Positions 41,661-51,549 of a stretch of DNA of 64,000 bases are shown piece after piece. The stretch comes from Auanema rhodensis. Taxonomy: Eukaryota > Nematoda > Chromadorea > Rhabditida > Rhabditidae. The translations under genes and the position numbers were made by a program. The stretch lies in the NCBI GenBank assembly GCA_964057225.1, contig OZ059899.1, positions 15,570,501 through 15,634,500 of the forward strand, given 5' to 3'. The notes below the pieces were generated by a model. That model had not been told where the DNA came from and searched no databases. It saw only the letters and a program-made list of their open reading frames with translations. Each line of letters starts with the position of its first letter. Position 1 is the first letter of the stretch.

Positions 41661-42860
41661 AAATCAAATGAAAATACTTTGAGGTGGGGTATTCAGATGT
41701 GTAGATTCTGAATCTCCTAGTGAGATTTGGCTAGGACTTCTTGTGTTTCCGGAAAAACGGTTTATATCGACCCCATCCACAAGTATTGTTCACAAAAAAG
41801 TTCAGGCTGTGGACACGTTGTGTCCTGTGAATGTTCGCTTTGCTCCAAGACCATCATCGAAAATGAAATGAAAATACTTTGAGGTGGGGTATTCAGATGT
41901 GTAGATTCTGAATCTTCTAGTCAGATTTGGCTAGGACTTCTCCTGTTTCCGGAAAAACGGTTTATATCGACCCCATCCACAAAAATTGTTCACAAAAAAG
42001 TTTAGGCTGTGGACACGTTGTGTCCTGTGAATGTTCGCTTTGCTCCAAGACCATCATCGAAAATCAAATGAAAATACTTTGAGGTGGGGTATTCAGATGT
42101 GTAGATTCTGAATCTCCTAGTGAGATTTGGCTAGGACTTCTTGTGTTTCCGGAAAAACGGTTTATATCGACCCCATCCACAAGTATTGTTCACAAAAAAG
42201 TTCAGGCTGTGGACACGTTGTGTCCTGTGAATGTTCGCTTTGCTCCAAGACCATCATCGAAAATGAAATGAAAATACTTTGAGGTGGGGTATTCAGATGT
42301 GTAGATTCTGAATCTTCTAGTCAGATTTGGCTAGGACTTCTCCTGTTTCCGGAAAAACGGTTTATATCGACCCCATCCACAAAAATTGTTCACAAAAAAG
42401 TTTAGGCTGTGGACACGTTGTGTCCTGTGAATGTTCGCTTTGCTCCAAGACCATCATCGAAAATCAAATGAAAATACTTTGAGGTGGGGTATTCAGATGT
42501 GTAGATTCTGAATCTCCTAGTGAGATTTGGCTAGGACTTCTTGTGTTTCCGGAAAAACGGTTTATATCGACCCCATCCACAAGTATTGTTCACAAAAAAG
42601 TTCAGGCTGTGGACACGTTGTGTCCTGTGAATGTTCGCTTTGCTCCAAGACCATCATCGAAAATGAAATGAAAATACTTTGAGGTGGGGTATTCAGATGT
42701 GTAGATTCTGAATCTTCTAGTGAGATTTGGCTAGGACTTCTCCTGTTTCCGGAAAAACGGTTTATATCGACCCCATCCACAAAAATTGTTCACAAAAAAG
42801 TTTAGGCTGTGGACACGTTGTGTCCTGTGAATGTTCGCTTTGCTCCAAGACCATCATCGA
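41661..42860. repeat. Dimeric (400-bp) higher-order repeat
   Basis: Two monomer types alternate: one with AAATCAAATG, CTCCTAGTGAG, TTGTGTTTCC and AAGTATTG; the other with AAATGAAATG, CTTCTAG, TCCTGTTTCC and TTTAGGCTG. The pair recurs at 41661, 42061 and 42461 and again near 43061 and 43461. Confidence 0.85.
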
Positions 42861-45800
42861 AAATCAAATGAAAATACTTTGAGGTGGGGTATTCAGATGT
42901 GTAGATTCTGAATCTTCTAGTGAGATTTGGCTAGGACTTCTCCTGTTTCCGGAAAAACGGTTTATATCGACCCCATCCACAAAAATTGTTCACAAAAAAG
43001 TTTAGGCTGTGGACACGTTGTGTCCTGTGAATGTTCGCTTTGCTCCAAGACCATCATCGAAAATCAAATGAAAATACTTTGAGGTGGGGTATTCAGATGT
43101 GTAGATTCTGAATCTCCTAGTGAGATTTGGCTAGGACTTCTTGTGTTTCCGGAAAAACGGTTTATATCGACCCCATCCACAAGTATTGTTCACAAAAAAG
43201 TTCAGGCTGTGGACACGTTGTGTCCTGTGAATGTTCGCTTTGCTCCAAGACCATCATCGAAAATGAAATGAAAATACTTTGAGGTGGGGTATTCAGATGT
43301 GTAGATTCTGAATCTTCTAGTCAGATTTGGCTAGGACTTCTCCTGTTTCCGGAAAAACGGTTTATATCGACCCCATCCACAAAAATTGTTCACAAAAAAG
43401 TTTAGGCTGTGGACACGTTGTGTCCTGTGAATGTTCGCTTTGCTCCAAGACCATCATCGAAAATCAAATGAAAATACTTTGAGGTGGGGTATTCAGATGT
43501 GTAGATTCTGAATCTCCTAGTGAGATTTGGCTAGGACTTCTTGTGTTTCCGGAAAAACGGTTTATATCGACCCCATCCACAAGTATTGTTCACAAAAAAG
43601 TTCAGGCTGTGGACACGTTGTGTCCTGTGAATGTTCGCTTTGCTCCAAGACCATCATCGAAAATGAAATGAAAATACTTTGAGGTGGGGTATTCAGATGT
43701 GTAGATTCTGAATCTTCTAGTGAGATTTGGCTAGGACTTCTCCTGTTTCCGGAAAAACGGTTTATATCGACCCCATCCACAAAAATTGTTCACAAAAAAG
43801 TTTAGGCTGTGGACACGTTGTGTCCTGTGAATGTTCGCTTTGCTCCAAGACCATCATCGAAAATCAAATGAAAATACTTTGAGGTGGGGTATTCAGATGT
43901 GTAGATTCTGAATCTTCTAGTGAGATTTGGCTAGGACTTCTCCTGTTTCCGGAAAAACGGTTTATATCGACCCCATCCACAAGAATTGTTCACAAAAAAG
44001 TTCAGGCTGTGGACACGTTGTGTCCTGTGAATGTTCGCTTTGCTCCAAGACCATCATCGAAAATGAAATAAAAACACTTTGAGGTGGGGTATTCAGATGT
44101 GTAGATTCTGAATCTTCTAGTCAGATTTGGCTAGGACTTCTCCTGTTTCCGGAAAAACGGTTTTTATCGACCCCATCCTCAAAAATTGTTCACAAAAAAG
44201 TTCAGGCTGTGGACACGTTGTGTCCTGTGAATGTTCGCTTTGCTCCAAGACCATCATCGAAAATCAAATAAAAATACTTTAAGGTGGGGTATTCAGATGT
44301 GTAGATTCTGAATCTCCTAATGAGATTTGGCTAGGACTTCTCCTGTTTCCGGAAAAACGGTTTATATCGACCCCATCCACAAGAATTGTTCACAAAAAAG
44401 TTCAGGCTGTGGACACGTTGTGTCCGGTGAATGTTCGCTTTGCTCCAAGACCATCATCGAAAATGAAATGAAAATACTTTGAGGTGGGGTATTCAGATGT
44501 GTAGATTCTGAATCTTCTAGTCAGATTTGGCTAGGACTTCTCCTGTTTCCGGAAAAACGGTTTATATCGACCCCATCCACAAGAATTGTTCACAAAAAAG
44601 TTCAGGCTGTGGACACGTTGTGTCCGGTGAATGTTCGCTTTGCTCCAAGACCATCATCGAAAATGAAAAAAAAACACTTTGAGGTGGGGTATTCAGATGT
44701 GTAGATTCTGAATCTTCTAGTGAGATTTGGCTAGGACTTCTCCTGTTTCCGGAAAAACGGTTTATATCGACCCATCCACAAAAATTGTTCACAAAAAAGT
44801 TCAAGCTGTGGACACGTTGTGTCCTGTGAATGTTCGCTTTGCTCCAAGACCATCATCGAAAATGAAATAAAAACACTTTGAGGTGGGGTATTCAGATGTG
44901 TAGATTCTGAATCTTCTAGTCAGATTTGGCTAGAACTTCTCCTGTTTCCGGAAAAACGGTTTATATCGACCCCATCCACAAGAATTGTTCACAAAAAAGT
45001 TCAGGCTGTGGACACGTTGTGTCCTGTGAATGTTCGCTTTGCTCCAAGACCATCATCGAAAATCAAATAAAAATACTTTGAGGTGGGGTATTCAGATGTG
45101 TAGATTCTGAATCTCCTAATGAGATTTGGCTAGGACTTCTCCTGTTTCCAGAAAAACGGTTTATATCGACCCCATCCTCAAAAATTGTTCACAAAAAAGT
45201 TCAGGCTGTGGACACGTTGTGTCCTGTGAATGTTCGCTTTGCTCCAAGACCATCATCGAAAATCAAATAAAAATACTTTGAGGTGGGGTATTCAGATGTG
45301 TAGATTCTGAATCTCCTAATGAGATTTGGCTAGGACTTCTCCTGTTTCCGGAAAAACGGTTTATATCGACCCCATCCACAAGAATTGTTCACAAAAAAGT
45401 TCAGGCTGTGGACACGTTGTGTCCTGTGAATGTTCGCTTTGCTCCAAGACCATCATCGAAAATGAAAAAAAAACACTTTGAGGTGGGGTATTCAGATGTG
45501 TAGATTCTGAATCTTCTAATCAGATTTGGCTAGGACTTCTCTTGTTTCCGGAAAAACGGTTTATATCGACCCCATCCACAAAAATTGTTCACAAAAAAGT
45601 TCAGGCTGTGGACACGTTGTGTCCTGTGAATGTTCGCTTTGCTCCAAGACCATCATCGAAAATCAAATAAAAATACTTTAAGGTGGGGTATTCAGATGTG
45701 TAGATTCTGAATCTCCTAATGAGATTTGGCTAGGACTTCTCCTGTTTCCGGAAAAACGGTTTATATCGACCCCATCCACAAAAATTGTTCACAAAAAAGT

Positions 45801-48800
45801 TTAGGCTGTGGACACGTTGTGTCCTGTGAATGTTCGCTTTGCTCCAAGACCATCATCGAAAATGAAAAAAAAACACTTTGAGGTGGGGTATTCAGATGTG
45901 TAGATTCTGAATCTTCTAGTCAGATTTGGCTAGGACTTCTCCTGTTTCCGGAAAAACGGTTTATATCGACCCCATCCACAAAAATTGTTCACAAAAAAGT
46001 TCAGGCTGTGGACACGTTGTGTCCTGTGAATGTTCGCTTTGCTCCAAGACCATCATCGAAAATGAAATAAAAACACTTTGAGGTGGGGTATTCAGATGTG
46101 TAGATTCTGAATCTTCTAATCAGATTTGGCTAGGACTTCTCTTGTTTCCGGAAAAACGGTTTATATCGACCCCATCCACAAAAATTGTTCACAAAAAAGT
46201 TCAGGCTGTGGACACGTTGTGTCCTGTGAATGTTCGCTTTGCTCCAAGACCATCATCGAAAATCAAATAAAAATACTTTAAGGTGGGGTATTCAGATGTG
46301 TAGATTCTGAATCTCCTAATGAGATTTGGCTAGGACTTCTCCTGTTTCCGGAAAAACGGTTTATATCGACCCCATCCACAAAAATTGTTCACAAAAAAGT
46401 TTAGGCTGTGGACACGTTGTGTCCTGTGAATGTTCGCTTTGCTCCAAGACCATCATCGAAAATAAAATAAAAACACTTTGAGGTGGGGTATTCAGATGTG
46501 TAGATTCTGAATCTTCTAGTCAGATTTGGCTAGAACTTCTCCTGTTTCCGGAAAAACGGTTTATATCGACCCCATCCACAAAAATTGTTCACAAAAAAGT
46601 TTAGGCTGTGGACACGTTGTGTCCTGTGAATGTTCGCTTTGCTCCAAGACCATCATCGAAAATGAAAAAAAAACACTTTGAGGTGGGGTATTCAGATGTG
46701 TAGATTCTGAATCTTCTAGTCAGATTTGGCTAGGACTTCTCCTGTTTCCGGAAAAACGGTTTATATCGACCCCATCCACAAAAATTGTTCACAAAAAAGT
46801 TCAGGCTGTGGACACGTTGTGTCCTGTGAATGTTCGCTTTGCTCCAAGACCATCATCGAAAATGAAAAAAAAACACTTTGAGGTGGGGTATTCAGATGTG
46901 TAGATTCTGAATCTTCTAATCAGATTTGGCTAGGACTTCTTTTGTTTCCGGAAAAACGGTTTATATCGACCCCATCCACAAAAATTGTTCACAAAAAAGT
47001 TCAGGCTGTGGACACGTTGTGTCCTGTGAATGTTCGCTTTGCTCCAAGACCATCATCGAAAATGAAATAAAAACACTTTGAGGTGGGGTATTCAGATGTG
47101 TAGATTCTGAATCTTCTAATCAGATTTGGCTAGGACTTCTCTTGTTTCCGGAAAAACGGTTTATATCGACCCCATCCACAAAAATTGTTCACAAAAAAGT
47201 TCAGGCTGTGGACACGTTGTGTCCTGTGAATGTTCGCTTTGCTCCAAGACCATCATCGAAAATGAAAAAAAAACACTTTGAGGTGGGGTATTCAGATGTG
47301 TAGATTCTGAATCTTCTAATCAGATTTGGCTAGGACTTCTCTTGTTTCCGGAAAAACGGTTTATATCGACCCCATCCACAAAAATTGTTCACAAAAAAGT
47401 TCAGGCTGTGGACACGTTGTGTCCTGTGAATGTTCGCTTTGCTCCAAGACCATCATCGAAAATCAAATAAAAATACTTTAAGGTGGGGTATTCAGATGTG
47501 TAGATTCTGAATCTCCTAATGAGATTTGGCTAGGACTTCTCCTGTTTCCGGAAAAACGGTTTATATCGACCCCATCCACAAGAATTGTTCACAAAAAAGT
47601 TCAGGCTGTGGACACGTTGTGTCCTGTGAATGTTCGCTTTGCTCAAAGACCATCATCGAAAATTAAATAAAAATACTTTGAGGTGGGGTATTCAGATGTG
47701 TAGATTCTGAATCTCCTAATGAGATTTGGCTAGGACTTCTCCTGTTTCCGGAAAAACGATTTATATCGACCCCATCCTCAAAAATTGTTCACAAAAAAGT
47801 TCAGGCTGTGGACACGTTGTGTCCTGTGAATGTTCGCTTTACTCCAAGACCATCATCGAAAATTAAATAAAAATACTTTGAGGTGGGGTATTCAGATGTG
47901 TAGATTCTGAATCTCCTAATGAGATTTGGCTAGGACTTCTCCTGTTTCCGGAAAAACGATTTATATCGACCCCATCCTCAAAAATTGTTCACAAAAAAGT
48001 TCAGGCTGTGGACACGTTGTGTCCTGTGAATGTTCGCTTTGCTCAAAGACCATCATCGAAAATCAAATAAAAATACTTTGAGGTGGGGTATTCAGATGTG
48101 TAGATTCTGAATCTCCTAATGAGATTTGGCTAGGACTTCTCCTGTTTCCGGAAAAACGATTTATATCGACCCCATCCTCAAAAATTGTTCACAAAAAAGT
48201 TCAGGCTGTGGACACGTTGTGTCCTGTGAATGTTCGCTTTGCTCAAAGACCATCATAGAAAATTAAATAAAAATACTTTGAGGTGGGGTATTCAGATGTG
48301 TAGATTCTGAATCTCCTAATGAGATTTGGCTAGGACTTCTCCTGTTTCCGGAAAAACGATTTATATCGACCCCATCCTCAAAAATTGTTCACAAAAAAGT
48401 TCAGGCTGTGGACACGTTGTGTCCTGTGAATGTTCGCTTTGCTCAAAGACCATCATAGAAAATTAAATAAAAATACTTTGAGGTGGGGTATTCAGATGTG
48501 TAGATTCTGAATCTGCTAGTGAGATTTGGCTAGGACTTCTCCTGTTACCTGAAAAACGGTTTATATCGACCCCATCCACAAGAATTGTTCACAAAAAAGT
48601 TCAGGCTGTGGACACGTTGTGTCCTGTGAATGTTCGCTTTGCTCAAAGACCATCATAGAAAATTAAATAAAAATACTTTGAGGTGGGGTATTCAGATGTG
48701 TAGATTCTGAATCTCCTAATGAGATTTGGCTAGGACTTCTCCTGTTTCCGGAAAAACGATTTATATCGACCCCATCCTCAAAAATTGTTCACAAAAAAGT

Positions 48801-48878
48801 TCAGGCTGTGGACACGTTGTGTCCTGTGAATGTTCGCTTTGCTCAAAGACCATCATAGAAAATTAAATAAAAATACTT

Positions 48879-49045
48879 TGAGGTGGGGTATTCAGATGTG
48901 TAGATTCTGAATCTCCTAATGAGATTTGGCTAGGACTTCTCCTGTTTCCAGAAAAACGGTTTATATCGACCCCATCCACAAAAATTGTTCACAAAACAGT
49001 TCAGGCTGTAGTCACGGTGTTCCCGGTGAATGTTCGATTTTCTCA
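48879..49045. repeat. Right edge of array with degenerate monomer
   Basis: The last copy departs from consensus after 48990 (CACAAAACAGTTC, TGTAGTCACGGTGTTCCCGG, TGTTCGATTTTCTCAG) and then ends in unrelated AT-rich DNA. The 15-bp dyad is destroyed here. Confidence 0.8.
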
Positions 49046-49601
49046 GTAAGTAGTAAGTATGATTGGGTGGTTCCCATTAAGAAGAAGACTTCAAGTTTGT
49101 TGTATAGCTTTCAAATTGATATTTTAACTTCATGAAATAATAATATACAAGAAAAATCTTCATGTTTTGGCATTTTACAATATTGACACGTAAATACAAG
49201 AAATTAAAAATACATTTTCCTAAAATTATACAGATTTCTAGCCGTATTAACGGTTCTCACAGATATTATATAAAATTGTCAGATTAACTTGAAAAAACCC
49301 AGTGCATCCAATCTACAAAAGCAAAGAAAATGTTTTACATTAATGAAGAAATATTGTTTTAAGAGGTTTACTATAAGAATTAGTAATTTCTAAGGAAAGA
49401 GAGAAGGGAGGAAGAGTATTGTTATGAGATAGCTTAGTTCAACAGAGCATTGGGAATCAAGTAACAAAACATCTGTTTTCCGTGCATGCTTCGATTAAAA
49501 GTAAAAAATGAAAAAAGAATTATGAAGACACACATACATACATTAATGACCAGTGATTCATTTAGAAGAATCAGATGACTAAGGCAATGAAGAGATAAGG
49601 T
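49046..49601. other. AT-rich spacer, 3' flank of glycerol-3-phosphate dehydrogenase
   Basis: No gene seen. It should include the 3' UTR of the minus-strand gene that stops at 49602, but I found no exact AATAAA on that strand close to the stop. Confidence 0.6.
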
Positions 49602-51549
49602 TTACTCGTGTTCTGGATGACTGCGCAAGCATTCGACTAAATCTGTAGGCTTCATCTCACCGGTGCAGATTTTATGAACAGCAACGAAGAGAGGGAATCT
49701 GAAAATACAAGGTTTTAGAATATTTTCATTAATATCTTAATTGAAATCAATGATTGAGTCTTAATAGTGGGTGAATGAGTTGGAAGTGATTGCTTTAGAA
49801 ATAAACAACAATTCATATTGAAAAGCTCAAGTTTTAAGTTTATATCTTTGATTACGCTATCACTTTAATGCTCAATAAACTCAAAATTTCAAATTTCAAA
49901 ATGATAAGAATAGCCTTACTTTTCCTCTACATTGGTTTTCTTCAGCATCAAATAGATTTCCTCAGCTGTTAAAGGCCCTTGAGCAGATTGTCCGTTCAAT
50001 AATTCCTTTTCAACATCAGCTAATGACTAAAAGATTATGGCAATTATGTTTGTGAAATGATAATAATATCACCTTTCCACCAGCTTTAACAAATGCTTCG
50101 CATACTTTTCTGTTTCTTCCTCCATAACAAGTAGTAATCAAGTCGGCGATTCCGCAGGATTCGAAGAAAGTTCCCAAATTAGATCCAGGATAGTAATGTT
50201 CAACAAACTAAAAATATCTATATTTACAAGATTCAGTGGAAATCAATGGTTACTTTGATGAGTTCCATTAAACCCAATCTGATCACAGCAGCCTTAGTGT
50301 TATCACCATAGCCTAAACCATCAGTGAATCCAGCAGCACAAGCAACAACATTCTAAAATAATTCCACATGTTTCAAAGATTTAAAGCTTTGATGATAATA
50401 CCTTCAAAGCACCACAAAGTTCAACGGTATGAGCATCATCAACAACGTTGATACGGAAATTATCAGTGTGGAAAAGCTTCTTAAGCAGTTGTCCATTATC
50501 CTTACTCTTGCATCCAATAGTAGCTTCACAGAAGTTATCATTAGCAACTTCTGGAGCTAAATTTGCTCCCATCAATACAGATACTTCAATTCCAAGAATC
50601 TCTCTGATTTCATCGGAAATTAATTTTAATCCTCCTTGTTTCTCCGTTGAAACTCCCTAAGATAACGATACGATTAAATTAAAAACTGATGGCTATAAAA
50701 TGTCAATGAATGTACCTTGATCAAGGAAATAGCTTGGGCTCCAGGAACAATATTTCCAATAAGTTGATTGCAGATACCTTTTACGAATTGATGTGGAACA
50801 ACAAAGATGAGAACATGAGAATCGGTGCAAGATTGAACAAGATCAGGAACAGCAACCTATACGGACAAAAGAGTTTTTCTGTACAATACTGGCAAACAGG
50901 GCCATTCACTCACCACATTCTCTGGGAGAATTTTTCCTGGAAGATATTTAACATTCTCGTGACGAGTGTTGATAACCTCTGAGAGTTTTTCGCCGTTTAC
51001 AATCTCTTCGAACACCTGAACACAATCATATTGAAGTAGGAAAAAATTTAAAGACAGAGAAAGGAAAACGAAAGGCTACAGGACTTACCCACATACGAAC
51101 AGTTGGATCATATACATCAGGATTGGCTTTAGTTGTGGAGCCAACAATACGAGCAATTGCTGATCCCCTGTAATATTAATTATAACATTTAATTCTTTTT
51201 GAAATAATTAATTATACCAGTTTCCTGATCCGATAATTGTTACTTTTTTTGGAGCCATAGTTGCGGCAGATCCGAACAAACGAAGCAAAGAAGCCACCTG
51301 CAATAAGACTGTGATACTGAGAGGAAAATACAATCAAGAAATGTTTAATAGTAGAAAATCTAAACACCAAGAGGTACTTTGCGTTTCCTCACAACTATTG
51401 CGACGAAAAATTCAATAAACACATTAATTGTGTCAATAACAACGCCGAAAAATTGATAAGAAGCTGACTAAGTATAGTATCACTGAGAAAGGGCGGCAAA
51501 AAAAGAAAAATAAGAAATAAAAACGTACATTAGATGTGATATTATCCAT
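49602..51549 (-). CDS. gpdh: Glycerol-3-phosphate dehydrogenase [NAD+], cytosolic
   Basis: Reduces dihydroxyacetone phosphate to glycerol 3-phosphate with NADH; in nematodes it feeds glycerol made for osmotic protection and lipid synthesis (C. elegans GPDH-1/GPDH-2). Ten exons, high to low: 51549-51529, 51297-51218, 51167-51089, 51015-50914, 50856-50716, 50656-50402, 50352-50254, 50207-50073, 50026-49920, 49698-49602; 371 aa, the normal family size. The dinucleotide-binding loop is IIGSGNWGSAIA (residues about 27-38). The catalytic Lys is in VELCGALK (residue 226). The substrate-binding segment [10 protein letters not shown] is at 244-253, with Arg251. The C-terminus ends SHPEHE. Exon 1 (MDNITSN) is tiny and joined by a 231-bp intron; the internal Met21 (MAPKKVT) could start a 351-aa form. 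The family is certain; which nematode paralog it matches is not. Confidence 0.95.

Larger units (their letters stand above)
9663..49045. repeat. Giant 200-bp tandem satellite array (~197 copies)
   Basis: About 39.4 kb of head-to-tail repeats with no insertion of other sequence. The phase marker TTGAGGTGGGG (with variants) recurs every 200 bp from 9901 to 48878. I found only three length changes: two 189-bp units (10901-11089, 12690-12878) and one 1-bp deletion near 44772, where CCCC becomes CCC. Copies differ at a limited set of recurrent positions, for example GAGGT/GAAGT/GAGTC/AAGGT at the marker, ATCCAC/ATCCTC/AACTAC, TCCGGAA/TCCAGAA, TCCTG/TCCGG, and CTTCT/CTCCT/CTTGT. Fixed elements in the monomer include the dyad GGACACGTTGTGTCC and the palindrome TTTCCGGAAA. 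The 200-bp length is not a multiple of 3 and the repeated 72-aa minus-strand frames are not genes. Function unknown; heterochromatic, structural or meiotic roles are possible. Confidence 0.98.

Noticed and set aside
15362-44804. Repeated minus-strand open frames of 72-80 codons (starting MDGVDINRF) at 200-bp multiples within the satellite
   Set aside because: They arise wherever chance variants remove the stops of the monomer. The 200-bp unit shifts frame between copies, most copies are interrupted, and there are no splice signals or recognisable domains.
9901-48978. RNA polymerase III promoter (A box TGGCTAGGACT, B box TGTTCGCTTTGC) in the satellite monomer
   Set aside because: Both deviate from consensus at key positions (A box lacks the required A; B box lacks the A after TTCG), so the monomer is not supported as a tRNA-derived element.
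9663-49045. CRISPR-like appearance of regular direct repeats
   Set aside because: The units are contiguous 200-bp monomers without unique spacers, in a nematode nuclear genome with introns.
50448-50982. Plus-strand open frames over gpdh exons
   Set aside because: Antisense shadows of gpdh, whose minus-strand frame carries the conserved dehydrogenase motifs.
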